Source of the DNA: Siphonodentalium dalli | Taxonomy: Eukaryota > Mollusca > Scaphopoda > Gadilida > Siphonodentaliidae | Direction of reading: 5' to 3' | Assembly (NCBI GenBank): GCA_032622095.1 | Contig: CP136065.1 | Span: 20,074,134 to 20,138,133, forward strand | DNA length: 64,000 nucleotides | In this document: in pieces, positions 20,991 to 31,222 of the stretch | Position numbering within the stretch: the stretch's first letter is position 1 | Layout: every line of letters starts with the position of its first letter | Program-made: the position numbers and the translations under genes | The notes under the pieces: model-generated | What the model was told of the DNA's origin: nothing | Databases searched by the model: none | The model's input: the letters and a program-made list of their open reading frames with translations, nothing else

Positions 20991-21973
20991 CTAAATGTTT
21001 TGCATGGACCCAGTCCCTTATACATCGCTATATCTACACCATGGACCCAGAAACGTTTGTTGACGATGGTGTGGAAGAAAAATACCGTTAACAGTAATGA
21101 GTGGTTTTGGCTAAGGGTACGTGCAAAAACACTCGCAAATTTGCCATATATTCTTTTGCAGGCATTTAGCATGTATCGTGCACCATAGCTGTTACTTTTG
21201 TGTATGAACCAGACGCACTATATACCGTTAGTGGACCACAAGATGCATTGTTGAGACCACTGGGAACTAATAGTGCAATAATTTTCTCAAATGTGAGGCT
21301 ACTTTAATCCCATAATTATGTAAGCTTGGTGCTTGTTTAATATGAAACAGATTTCACGGAACTTACAATAATCTGACTCTGAGAACATGTAGTTAGGCTG
21401 ATGGCTGTTGCCTTTTTTGAAACTATAATGATTAATATACCCCAAGCTGCATTGCTATAGCTCTTATTAGCGGAAGTCTCCCTCTCATCGCTATATTTAA
21501 GTTAGACGGCTAAATATATGGACAGCCATTTGATCAAAACATATGTCACAAGAAAATCAATATGTGTTTACTAATTAACTGGTAGAATAATCCATCGGTT
21601 TACTCAGAACAGTGCTCGAACACTTCATGTCAACAGCATCTACCGTAAACACATGTGAGCGGTTGACTCGATTACGCAAATCCTGACTACGCGGTGAAGT
21701 TTTTTACGCTCGTTGTCATGTAGTGACAAATATTGAACTTAAATTACAATGATAAATATTTGAAAGAAATCAGGGTGGGTACCACATTGGTAGTTCGGCA
21801 CATATTCTTTGCGTTGTACAACATAACTAATTCAAAAGGTGTCACTCAGACGTCTATTAATTTTGCGCACAAACCATATCAAATAGTTGTTCTCTATTTA
21901 AAAATAATGTCTGATAGCATTTTTCCGCTTTGATTAATATTGGCAGAGGTGTCTATTCATTTAGAAAAGACGA
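20991..21973. other. no gene seen
   Basis: About 1 kb without a supported feature. Two overlapping frames on opposite strands (20924-21188) are shadows of each other and carry no motif. Confidence 0.5.
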
Positions 21974-22165
21974 ATATTGATTTTGAAATGACTTCTGCTA
22001 AGTTGGAACTAACTTATTGGCCTTTATTAATTTCATTTGACGTCTATTAATTTTAAATTACTTTTGTTAAGTTGGAATTGACATACCGAGTGTTATTCAA
22101 CATTTTTTAAATTTCATGTTAGTCGATGTGACTTCTATTGAGTTGGAATTTACTTATCGGTTATT
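21974..22165. repeat. degenerate ~70-bp tandem repeat, 3 copies
   Basis: ACTTCTGCTAAGTTGGAACT near 21989, ACTTTTGTTAAGTTGGAATT near 22060 and ACTTCTATTGAGTTGGAATT near 22130 are each followed by a short TTA(T/C)NGG-like word. GACGTCTATTAATTTT words (21850 and 22040) suggest the array once reached further left. Confidence 0.75.
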
Positions 22166-23388
22166 TAGTAAACGCATATTGATTTGATAATAATAAAAAC
22201 TTTTATTTGACGTATTATTTTTACCAATTAGCCGCCCATATAAATCACTTGCACATATAGTTCAAGGACATATAAACGAGACATATACATACCAAAAACA
22301 GTGTCAATTTATTATTGAAAACTCATGCGGCCATCGCGGTGGGTATATTCTGTAAATCCATCAACATCAAGTAGACATGTTTTTTAACAATGACCTTGAC
22401 CTTTATACATGACCTGGATATGTCAAGGTCACTATTGATAAGCGCTAATGTCCGCCAATACGTACGTGTTTCCATAAACCAATGAAACGTTTAGGTAGTT
22501 ATTCAATTATTCACGATACGTACAATTTAATGTAACATTTCCAATAGTTAGCCACCGTTGCCATGGATACACAAATTTATCAAATATGTGCCAATTAGAT
22601 TTTCCTACAAAAAATCAGCTATCTAGTATACCAAGAGGCATTTTTTGTTACTACTCCGGACTGACCAAGGTTGATCCCATTTCTCGGCTAGATCGATCGC
22701 CTGTACTATTTAAGCATAACAGAATTACGCATACTTCAGGGGGCCAATACTATAGAACCCTAGCTTTGTAATGCCAGCGTTCCTCTGTAATTTCCTAATT
22801 TTGTAAAACGAGACTTGTGTAGTGCTCGAATAACTCCATTCAATTTAAATGGTTGAAAGTAATTATGTTCCTCAAGTTAAGGTCTATGTGGTGACAATAG
22901 TTTATAAGAAAACAAATATTAAAACTAAAGAATGAAAAAAAAATTATGTAAAACATTTCAGCCCTAAGTGAGCAGTAGTGTTAGAATAAATGAAATACAT
23001 AAAGGGGCTCAAGGAATTCGACTTGGGGTTTATGCGAATTACCATATAGTTTATAAACGTCTGTAAAACAACTATCATCAACAAGTACATGTAAACTATG
23101 TCAATTTTGTTTTTATTTTAATAATTAATAACTCCAATAATGATATTTTCGCATATTGAAGTCGTTGTTATGCAATCATTACTATTACAGTGGCATTACC
23201 GATCAAAGTCAAAATAGATAGCAAAGTTTCATAAAAACTGGATGGTAAACCTTGGAAAATGTCAAAGCATTGAAAAATAATATGAAAATAATATTTAGAC
23301 TAAAAGATATTTTTTGACAAATCACTGTAACAGTTTTGTTTACATAACAATTGCTACCATATTGAATCCATCCATCCCCCATACGCAG
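22166..23388. other. no gene seen apart from the receptor-type sites
   Basis: AT-rich sequence. The frame at 22586-22771 has no recognisable motif. I see no element edges. Confidence 0.45.
22391..22432. promoter_or_regulatory. paired TGACCTTGA / TCAAGGTCA sites
   Basis: TGACCTTGACC at 22391-22401, TGACCT at 22410-22415 and TCAAGGTCAC at 22423-22432 form an inverted arrangement of extended nuclear-receptor half-sites of the ERR/FTZ-F1 type. The same AAGGTCA word occurs in the ~500-bp tandem units. No gene start is nearby, so function is speculative. Confidence 0.3.
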
Positions 23389-23538
23389 TTTAAGAGGAAC
23401 AGGTCAAAGTTCCGGACCAGCATTTTACTAGTCTTTCTGCTTATGGCGGTTTTGACGGAGGTGAATATTTTAACAGCATATCCACCTCCAACATCGCCCG
23501 TATCTTTAAGTGATTATGAGAAATACAGGGAAAATTGA
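23389..23538 (+). CDS. candidate exon of a secreted peptide precursor
   Basis: A splice-acceptor-like tract (TCCATCCCCCATACGCAG) ends at 23388 or so. The frame after it reads a basic stretch (KRNRSKFRTS), a hydrophobic core (ILLVFLLMAVL), TEVNILTA, then YPPPTSPVSLSDYEKY, ending at TGA (23536-23538). This has the layout of a signal peptide followed by a mature peptide starting Tyr-Pro. The only in-frame ATG is at 23443, inside the hydrophobic part, so an upstream exon would have to supply the start. The core 23433-23509 is conserved at 7629-7705, with silent changes. The A-Y-P start and Y-x2-Y recall NPY-like peptides, but no amidation or RxRF/Y end is present, so I do not name it. It may be chance or part of a repeat. 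Confidence 0.25.
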   Translation, partial: FKRNRSKFRTSILLVFLLMAVLTEVNILTAYPPPTSPVSLSDYEKYREN

Positions 23539-24057
23539 TATATATTTATTGAGTTGTATGACCTTAAATATGCTATATCATCACGCCGGTTCTGTACCAC
23601 TGGCAAATTTGGCTAAGTCCATACAATGGTGGAACACACATTTTGTTTAATAATAATTTTGTCATCTCAATCATAGATGCGTAATGAAATCATATTTTGT
23701 ACCTAGAGAGGAAATGACTAAAACAGCAAGATATCCCTTAATTTTTCTTTAGTTTTTAAAATACAAGTTTATAAAAATAGGATTATAACTAATTTTAAGA
23801 AATTGAGGCTCCGAAATTAGATAAACTCCAAATTTTGGAGGCACATAACTAAAAGAAATACTCAACGTATCTGGGAAATGTTTTCTGTTCTGTAATCATG
23901 TTTGTGTACTCTACAGAATGGATATAAATATGGAAGGCCTTGTTTACAAATTTATTTCACAAAATGTTGTTTGTGATGGGTACTTATTCCCACTGAGAAC
24001 CTTTGTGTTGCAATTAGTTTGAGGAGAAACCATAAATACACTGTACTATATGGGGAC
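23539..24057. repeat. downstream part of the segment shared with 7590-7920
   Basis: Homology with the first copy resumes at about 24000-24050 (TTGTGTTGCAATTAGTTT and ACCATAAAT words, against 7870-7912). The middle is unmatched, so the copies differ by a large indel. The reading frame is not conserved in this block. Confidence 0.5.
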
Positions 24058-24088
24058 ACTCACATATATAATAGAATGCATTGGCACA
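24058..24088. repeat. 69-bp palindrome, right-half remnant
   Basis: ACTCACATATATAATAGAAT followed by GCATTGGCACA matches the right half of the 69-bp palindrome and the start of its GGCACAGGG border. A GGGTTAA at 24127-24133 looks like a piggyBac-type right end, so a truncated MITE is likely. Confidence 0.75.
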
Positions 24089-24133
24089 TGATTTTCGCCA
24101 AAATTCAGGAAGACCCAGCCATGGAAGGGTTAA

Positions 24134-24429
24134 TAGATAACAAAATACAGCTATTGTGTTTTCATGCAATATTTATTACAAAAATACACCAATGCCATTA
24201 CATGCACAAACTCACAAATTTTGTATCCAGATTTATATATAATATACCCGTTCAAATGACTCCTAATTATGGTCGGTATTCTGTCTTCCACACATATTGA
24301 CACAGTTTCACTTAAATATAATAATATTGAAAGTTTAACTGGAATTTCGTTCGTGCAATATCTAAATCATGTGGTATTAAAATGCACGTGGCCATGTGGT
24401 CTTAGTTGGGTGTGAGGAGACCATTGAAA
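24134..24429. other. no feature seen
   Basis: Just under 300 bp with no element edge or tandem repeat. A frame overlapping it (24019-24300) runs through the palindrome remnant and is unlikely to be real. Confidence 0.4.
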
Positions 24430-24565
24430 TTTCCAACTGCACATCCTCTTTGAATCAGGCCAAACGCCAAAGTTCGCGAATTCCATGTTCACACCCCATT
24501 TTGTTGGAATTTTCCAACTGGTACCTCACACTTCCCAACTGTTGAAAATGTCCAACCTGGCACCC
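24430..24565. repeat. dispersed repeat family, copy 2
   Basis: Shares ordered blocks with 11716-11850: TCCAACTGCAC, TTTGAATCAGGCC, CCAAAGTTCG, AATTCCATGTTCACACCCC, TGTTGGAATTTTC and CAACTGGTACCTCA. It ends near the TIR element at 24646. Confidence 0.6.
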
Positions 24566-24645
24566 TAAGGTTGGGAATGGATCTTCATACAATCCAAAAT
24601 TTTGACAAAAAGTTGGAAAATATAATGCGACTGTTGAAACTGAAT

Positions 24646-25140
24646 CCAGTCTCACTCAAGCTAGACCTATATCTCATTATACATATTATAGATAGGGTAT
24701 TTATGGTCGGGTCGCCTAGATTTTCAGGGTCAAATTTTACATGTTTTTAGTAAATATTTTGTATTGCATTTCCAATAATTTCTTCATATTTTCTTCAAAA
24801 TGTGAGATTCCTATTATGTTGGTATAAAACACCAGTATTTACTTGATTGCTCGAAGTTGCCCATAAATGTACCCAGTTCTTCAGATGCAGCAACTTTTTA
24901 ATTTTTTCTGGTTCAACATTTGTTACTCAGACTTGAAAGGCAGGTTTGAGTGGACTTATGTTGGGCGCATATACTAGACAATTGAGACAGAACGGTCAAA
25001 AACAGATGACGTAAAACATTGTATCTTTGACCCACATTTATTAAAGGCAATTATATGTTAAAATAAAACAAAATTACATAAAAAAGATCTCATTATACTT
25101 AGCTTGTAATGTGATATTGGTCTAGCTTGGGTGAGACTGG
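24646..25140. mobile_element. TIR element with CCAGTCTCAC ends
   Basis: The left end CCAGTCTCACTCAAGCTAGA is matched by the inverted right end, which reads CCAGTCTCACCCAAGCTAGA. Homology extends about 35 bp to a CATTA word, with a small insertion on the right side. The element is about 495 bp with no coding frame. I see no convincing TSD, so the superfamily is open. Confidence 0.75.
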
Positions 25141-25386
25141 TCTAAAGCTACACATTACCGCCATTTAACAATTAATGTAACATCTGTAACCAGAGCTTTC
25201 ATTTCACTAAATGAGTAAAAACAATTTATTGTCATAATTACCTCAACTACCATTCTACGAGCATTGTATGTTCCAGAAAGATGCATTCAAGTCATAACAA
25301 ATACCAATTTGAACTCATTTTGGTGATATTTCCCCCAATAATGTTGTGCATGACATTTGCAACTTTTGAAAATTTTGACCAATATT
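25141..25386. other. no feature seen
   Basis: A short AT-rich gap between the TIR element and the 60-bp repeats. Confidence 0.4.
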
Positions 25387-25566
25387 GGGGGTGTGGGTAT
25401 ATATGTATAAGGTTCCGCAGGCTACGATCCACTTATCCACACGATTAGGGGTGTGGGTATATATGTATAAGGTTTCGCAGGCTACGATCCACTTATCCAC
25501 ACGATTAGGGGTGTGGGTATATATGTATAAGGTTTCGCAGGCTACGATCCACTTATCCACACGATT
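25387..25566. repeat. 60-bp tandem repeat, 3 near-identical copies
   Basis: The unit starts GGGGTGTGGGTATATATGTA and ends CACTTATCCACACGATTA. Copies 2 and 3 are identical and copy 1 differs by one C/T change (GGTTCCGC against GGTTTCGC). Since 60 is a multiple of three, both strands stay open and give 20-residue peptide repeats (25315-25708). These are a by-product, not evidence of a gene. The near identity points to a recent tandem expansion. Confidence 0.97.
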
Positions 25567-25880
25567 AACACACCCACGCATGACATTTTCATCCAAATTC
25601 GTTCAACAACAATTAAAAAAAAACAGTTCAAACAATTGTATGGTTGATTGTCAATTATCTCCAAAAGGGTGTGCCCACCTGGGTCTGCATGGGATACAGT
25701 CAATATAGAGATATGAAACTTGCGTATCAGCTAAGAAAATACTGCATAATATGGAAACTTCCAGACAGTAGTATGATTGTTTCCACACAATTCCCATGCC
25801 TTTAAGACACCATAAAGTATGATGAATTTGCACGAAATAATCAAAAGTGTCGAAATTTAATGGCATAACAGCTTATTGTG
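25567..25880. other. no feature seen
   Basis: AT-rich sequence following the 60-bp repeats, with no supported feature. Confidence 0.4.
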
Positions 25881-26140
25881 AGCTCACATTCAGTTGTGTA
25901 CTGACACATACAGCGAGCTAATCGTATATCGAGCTCACACACAGTTGATTGTGGCCCATACACATATCCATTTGTTTTCTAGTCGATGTAGGGCTATATC
26001 ACATACAGTTGTGTTCTGGTCCATCCCGGGCTATGTATGCATGTGCATATTGCTCATAGTCACTTGTGTCCTGATCCATGTCGGGTATCTATATATCTCA
26101 CTTTCAGTTCTGTTTTGGTCCATGTCGGACTATGTGTAGA
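25881..26140. repeat. decayed 50-70-bp tandem repeat, about 5 copies
   Basis: Words of the form CTCACA-TTCAGTTGTGTTCTG-GTCCATGTCGGGCTATGTAT recur from 25881, 25931, 26001, about 26055 and 26098, with drift and small indels. Open frames across this block come from the repeat. Confidence 0.7.
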
Positions 26141-26649
26141 GCTTACAGCAGTTGTCTACTCCTCGTTCGTATGAAACCCTCTTGCATCCTGTGGTCCTCA
26201 TGCATATTGCAAGACAGTCTTCAAATAAGTAGCTGTTTCTCCTCACCCCACCGTTTTGGGCAACCCTTATGAAGCCTTCCTCGGAGAGAACCCCGGTTTC
26301 GTAATTGTAGTGTATTTGAGGTTTTCCGGAAGCTGAAACTGAATATGAATAATTAATAATAATGGCTTTCCAATTAATATTCTATAATAATTTACCATTA
26401 GTTTCCAAACAAAGCTAATTTATTTAAAGGCACACTTAATTTTCGATTCACCGATTAGTTTTTTATATTGCCTTGATATACGGTTTTAATAACAATTTAT
26501 GCCATAAAATAGTATTAAAATACTATAAATCATCACCATGTGGAACGTCTGTGTCTCGGAATGTGCACATAGAGTAATAGACAATAGCTGAAATCATAAA
26601 ATCATTTCCCCCGTTATGGCTCCCAGAATGCAACAGAAATCCAATTATG
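26141..26649. other. no feature seen
   Basis: AT-rich sequence with no recognisable element or coding frame. Confidence 0.45.
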
Positions 26650-26722
26650 GTTTATTTTCAATAGAACGGGAATAACACTATATCCAAATATATAGAGTTA
26701 TTCCCCTTCCATTGAAAATAAT
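26650..26722. repeat. 73-bp foldback
   Basis: TATTTTCAATAGAACGGGAA pairs with TTCCCCTTCCATTGAAAATA around an ATATCCAAATATAT centre. There are a few mismatches in arms of about 30 bp. Confidence 0.85.
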
Positions 26723-27187
26723 ATACTTTGTGCAGAAACTTGACAACGGACCAGACGTCTGCATCGCAACAAAAACAACATGTTCACAGTGTATCGTTCA
26801 CATCGAATAAGTTGAAAATAAAATGTTTTAGAGCTTCCTCTTTCAAGTTCATAATAAGGAATGATATGTCCAACTAAACAAATGCATTTTTAGGTTTATG
26901 TGAATTGAATAATAAGAAATAACATTCATTCCTGATATAATTGCACAGTATATATACATGTAGACGGGTGTAGTTGTGCCGATCACAAATGTGATTAGGC
27001 CCATTATAGTGTGTAATTATACAATGTGTAATTACATGCAGGAAATGAAGTTTATTCCATTAATTATTATACATATAGCTGAAATGGTCAACTGCATGCA
27101 CGCTCTTTATGTGAACACGTATACGGAAGAGTATACAACATCCATTTAAAATTCACTGAAAAAAACAAGTATTGGAATTATACAGTT
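26723..27187. other. no feature seen
   Basis: AT-rich; an ATCACAAATGTGAT palindrome near 26980 is the only visible item. Confidence 0.4.
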
Positions 27188-27230
27188 AAGGCGCGTTCAC
27201 ATGGGGCTGCAAGATAATGCAAAATTGTAT
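27188..27230. mobile_element. possible solo Harbinger-type terminal repeat
   Basis: TTAAGGCGCGTTCACATGGG followed by GCTGCAAGATAATGCAAAATTG has the same layout as the left end at 4525 (TAA, GG, CGTTCA, TGCAA). No inverted partner was found nearby, so it may be one end of a broken element or a chance resemblance. Confidence 0.3.
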
Positions 27231-27419
27231 CCATGTGCTCGTGGATTGATTCCTGAAGGATGGTTGTTTGTTCAGTGTGGCGTCCATGCGGTTTTATCGA
27301 GGCAAACAATCTAAATGAAGTCTGTATTGGAATATTGAACCGATGTATGAATAGCCATGCATGGACGTAACTATAGGGCCTTAGTTCGCTGTTCGCGTGC
27401 CCATGCACACAACTTGAAA

Positions 27420-27560
27420 TTTCAAATTGCAGACAAAAAATTTCCAAAGTGCAAGAAATTCCATTGCCCTTCTGTGGGCTGGAAATTTATATTGATTACC
27501 AGTGCAGTCCAAGCAGTTGACTTATAAAGAGGAAAACGTTCGATTTTTGGTCTAAAACAC
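27420..27560. repeat. dispersed repeat family, copy 3 (partial)
   Basis: TTTCCAAAGTGCAAGAAATT, CCATTGCCC, TGTGGGCTGGAAATT and the later TTTTTGGTCTAAAACACTGA follow the order seen at 11760-11960. It is more diverged than copies 1 and 2. Confidence 0.45.
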
Positions 27561-28230
27561 TGATTGCACACTGAGTATATGGACTCGTTCCTAGCGCTCC
27601 GCCTCCTCTACGCTAAGGCGCAACGTTCCAGCATGATTGCGGAATCGTTACATCATGGAGTTGCACGGAACAGTCACATACGAGACTAACTAAGTATACT
27701 TCATGGTTGGATTATCAAACTAGCAATGCCGAAAATGCGAATATATGGCGTATGGATGACCAGCAAAGAACGAGGATTGGGTTTCTTCACAGTTACATGT
27801 AAGCCGACAGGATCGAAATTCATACTTCTAGAATAGACTTCCATCACATTGTGGGTTATTATTGAAATGTATAGGACTACAACAGTGCATGCCGTCTTCG
27901 ATAGTAGTTATGTGATCTTTGTAATCTCACTATATTTGTATAAGTCTTATCTACCAGAAAACCACTCATTATTGTTGTAGAAATTGACAAAGTGCTAAAT
28001 AAACGCTACAGTCCAGCGCCATGGCGGTCGATAATGTGGACGGGAATATGCAAGGCAACATATATTAATGGAGAACAACATTGCCGCTTCAGTAGCGGGA
28101 CACGCTTTGTTTTCATTTTGTAGCGAAAGATAAACTTAGGTCCACATAATAAGCTGCCGATATAAAAGCGACGTACTATATAGAAAGTAAAAGTTGACCA
28201 TACACCAATACAATGTTTTCACTGGAGATA
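27561..28230. other. no firm gene; short frame near 28020
   Basis: GCGCCATGGCGGTCG at about 28016-28030 has a strong start context, but the frame (MAVDNVDGNMQGNIY) stops after 15 residues. A small CCGCTTCAGTAGCGG hairpin lies near 28084. I see no element edge until the MITE at 28231. Confidence 0.35.
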
Positions 28231-28282
28231 TGTGACCCGCCATATCAAATCCAGTCGTAAGTCGGGATTTTATTTACCCTGT

Positions 28283-28351
28283 GCCAATGCATTCTCTTAT
28301 ATATGCGAGTCGACCATAGGTCGCCTCGCATATATAAGAGAATGCATTGGC
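28283..28351. repeat. 69-bp palindrome, copy 4
   Basis: Identical in sequence and orientation to 4141-4209, but inside a different MITE type. Confidence 0.97.
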
Positions 28352-28569
28352 CTAACAATTTTTTACAATTTTAATAATTTTTTCTTGTATTCTTTAACAA
28401 TTTTATAATTTCACCCACACAGAGCCCCAGACAAACATGAGCAGACGACACTATTCTATATGCTTCTATATATATGTGGGGCTGCCTGTAGGGTAATGGA
28501 TGTTTTTTATTTTATGTCCTAAAAATTGTAAGAAACATTTATTTAAAAAAAATGATAAAAAATTGTTAG

Positions 28570-28638
28570 GCCAATGCATTCTCTTATATATGCGAGGCGA
28601 CCTATGGTCGACTCGCATATATAAGAGAATGCATTGGC
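28570..28638. repeat. 69-bp palindrome, copy 5 (inverted)
   Basis: The reverse-complement orientation of copy 4, as in the TTAA-flanked MITE. Followed by CACAGGGTAAAC. Confidence 0.97.
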
Positions 28639-28722
28639 ACAGGGTAAACAAAATCCCGACTTACGACTGGATTTTATATGGCGGGTCACATATCCTACAG
28701 AGCAATCGATACATAGATGATT

Positions 28723-28852
28723 CACAACGAGTCCAAAGTTTATAGCGGAATTTACAAAACGAGTCCAGTAAATTAGGTCTGGTGAGGTCCAGATTCAATT
28801 TACTGGACGAGTTTTTGTAAATTCCGCTATAAACTGGGGACGAGTTGTAGAT
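28723..28852. repeat. 130-bp foldback
   Basis: ACAACGAGTCC, AGTTTATAGCGGAATTTACA and CGAGTCCAGTAAATT pair with the inverted right arm over about 50 bp, around a GGTCTGGTGAGGTCC centre. Only a few mismatches are present. It begins about 30 bp after the MITE's right end, and no TSD is clear. Confidence 0.9.
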
Positions 28853-29167
28853 TATATTTATTACATGATCCAAAAACTCGACAAAACATACTTACATCTA
28901 CAAATAGAACGCGAAACTAACATCGGCATGCGACGACGTTTAACGTAACTATGCGTTGTTTACCCACGTAAAGAAATAGTCCCAGATAGATAATTTGTCG
29001 TTGAGGGATATACATAAAATATGCGATAAATTTCTTGTAAAATGAGATTGAAGCAAGATTCCTTAAACATTTCGGCAAGTGACTCTACAACTGACGATTG
29101 ACCGAATAAGGCTCAAAAATTCAAATATCTGTAATTCTCTGTAATTTTGTAATCTATCACACGAAGG
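28853..29167. other. no feature seen
   Basis: About 315 bp of AT-rich sequence leading into the 38-bp minisatellite. Confidence 0.4.
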
Positions 29168-30040
29168 AACTAGCCATCGTGGGCTTCGTGGCTCATATCA
29201 TGAACAACTAGCCATCGTGGGCTTCGTAGCTCATATCATGAACAACTAGCCATCGTGGGCTTCGTGGCTCATATCATGAACAACTAGCCATCGTGGGCTT
29301 CGTGGCTCATATCATGAACAACTAGCCATCGTGGGCTTCGTAGCTCATATCATGAACAACTAGCCATCGTGGGCTTCGTGGCTCATATCATGAACAACTA
29401 GCCATCGTGGGCTTCGTGGCTCATATCATGAACAACTAGCCACCGTGGGCTTCGTGGCTCATCATGAACAACTAGCCATCGTGGGCTTCGTGGCTCATAT
29501 CATGAACCAGTAGCCATCGTGGGATTCGTGGCTCATATCACGAACAACTAGCCACCGTCGGCTTCGTGGCTCATATCATGAACAATTAGCCATCGTGGGC
29601 TTCGTGGCTCATATCATGAACAACTAGCCATCGTGGGCTTCGTGGCTCATATCATGATCAACTAGCCATCGTGGGCTTCGTGGCTCATATCATGAACAGC
29701 TAGCCATCGTGGGCTTCGTGGTTCATATCATGAACAACTAGCCATCGTGGGCTTCGTGGCTCATATCATGAACAACTAGCCACCTTGGGCTTCGTGGCTC
29801 ATATCATGAACAACTAGCCATCGTGGGCTTCGTGGCTCATATCATGAACAACTAGCCACCTTGGGCTTCGTGGCTCATATCATGAACAACTAGCCATCGT
29901 GGGCTTCGTGGCTCATATCATGAACAACTAACCATCGTGGGCTTCGTGGCTCATATCATGAACAACTAGCCATCGTGGGCTTCGTGGCTCATATCATGAA
30001 CAACTAGCCATCGTGGGCTTCGTGGCTCATATCATGAACA
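29168..30040. repeat. 38-bp minisatellite, about 23 copies
   Basis: The unit contains CATATCATGAACAACTAGCC followed by ATCGTGGGCTTCGTGGCT; GCTTCG recurs every 38 bp (29221 and 29259). Most copies are identical. Single changes (CACCGTGGG, CACCTTGGG, GTAGCTC) recur in several units, a sign of ongoing exchange. Each unit carries AGCCA and TGGCT that can pair around CGTGGGCTTCG. Edges are sharp. Confidence 0.97.
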
Positions 30041-30802
30041 AATTTGCATGCGTGCGAGCGAACGATTCATTAATGTGTACAAGTGCGTAAAAGAATATGT
30101 CTAAATCCTCACTATAACTGTAAAGGTACAGTCTTATATGTGTTTTATAATATCATGATACAACTTGCATTTTGTGTTAAGATTCGACATATTCATTGGG
30201 GAAATCAATGCATTAAAGGTACTTAATCCGATACGATGGTCCCCATATCATCATATTCCAACAAAAACGTTGTTTCAAATTCCGATCCAGTTATCACAAT
30301 CGATTAATTCCCCAAAAATAATGCTAACCACAGTTAACTATAGTATAAAATTGCCCAACATTGCATCAACATTTTGTTCAACGATATTTTGCCGGTTTGT
30401 CCAATATCTGACACAAAAAAGTCACTTGATTTAGAGTTATCTATCTTCAACCGCAATGTGGTCCGAGACCGTCTTCTCGTCGACCATTTACCGGGCCACC
30501 TAAAAAATTATCGGTGGTGAAAAATAATAGATTTCAAAAATCGATATCTGTCACTCTGAACGTTGATGGGCGGTTCATCGAATCAGATATTTGTTACCCC
30601 CGAAGCCAAGGAAATAGTAATTTGCGAGCGTTAATTAGGATTTTGCGTCTTTAATTTTAATATGGGAACTATATTTCTCTATGACATGCAATGAAGTAAG
30701 ACTGAGTAAGTACACAGCGGACCAGCTGCGGGATGTGATGCATAGATTGAAAGTGGTTATGAAAAGAAATTATTGTTAAGCGCATATAATACAAACAATC
30801 TA
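30041..30802. other. no gene seen
   Basis: An 89-codon frame (30165-30434) has no recognisable motif and AT-biased content. I see no repeat or element edge. Confidence 0.45.
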
Positions 30803-30890
30803 GTGCTTTTGAGTGGATACCAAGCCATTGGCGAAAATCAATATTTATCTCGTTCACATGAGATCATTTACGGTATCCACCCAAAAGCAC
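30803..30890. repeat. 19-bp inverted repeat with 50-bp spacer
   Basis: GTGCTTTTGAGTGGATACC at 30803-30821 pairs with GGTATCCACCCAAAAGCAC at 30872-30890 with one mismatch. It could be the ends of a tiny MITE or a hairpin. Confidence 0.85.
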
Positions 30891-31222
30891 AAGATATATA
30901 TTCAAGAAAACCAATTTGTTAGACTTCCATTTATATTAAGAGTATAATATACCAGTTAGTCCACCATGTTTAGCTTTCGCCACGAACAGCTGATTTGTGT
31001 TGGAGCTGCTGGTGTTCTGAAACATTTCGATGGCAGGACCAGAGAGATAAGTCGCATCTGAAAACGGTATAATGGATTACATGTAGTCTATGTTGGCATT
31101 TATAATGCTATCCTTGTATACATGCCACCAGATCCATTTGCCGCCAGATATATGAACGTCCAATTGCATAAACATGCTGTCAGACAGATTTTCCTGCGCG
31201 TGAATACACACTTATGATGGTA
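30891..31222. other. no feature seen
   Basis: AT-rich sequence with no supported feature. Confidence 0.4.

Larger units (their letters stand above)
28231..28690 (+). mobile_element. TA-flanked MITE with double palindrome, copy 1
   Basis: A 460-bp element with TA on both sides. The ends are TGTGACCCGCCATATCAAAT and its inverse; the inverted arms go on through GTCGTAAGTCGGGATTTT and into the 69-bp palindromes (28283-28351 and 28570-28638). The unique centre has CAGAGCCCCAGACAAACATG and TGTGGGGCTGCCTG. A TA target fits the Tc1/mariner group, but no transposase is present to prove it. It shares its palindromes and the CCCTGTGCC/GGCACAGGG borders with the TTAA-flanked MITEs. Copy 2 lies inverted at 31952-32415. 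Confidence 0.9.

Noticed and set aside
23443-23538. Firm NPY/NPF assignment
   Set aside because: A-Y-P and Y-x2-Y are suggestive, but the peptide is too short and lacks the RxRF/Y-amide end and a cleavage site.
25315-25708. Repeat protein of 93-107 codons on either strand
   Set aside because: Produced by the 60-bp tandem repeat. Both strands are open and no domain lies outside the repeat.
27178-27447. 89-codon minus-strand gene
   Set aside because: It overlaps a possible transposon end and a dispersed repeat, and has no recognised domain.
29168-30040. CRISPR array or coding repeat
   Set aside because: There are no spacers, and the 38-bp period is not a multiple of three, so frames break every unit.
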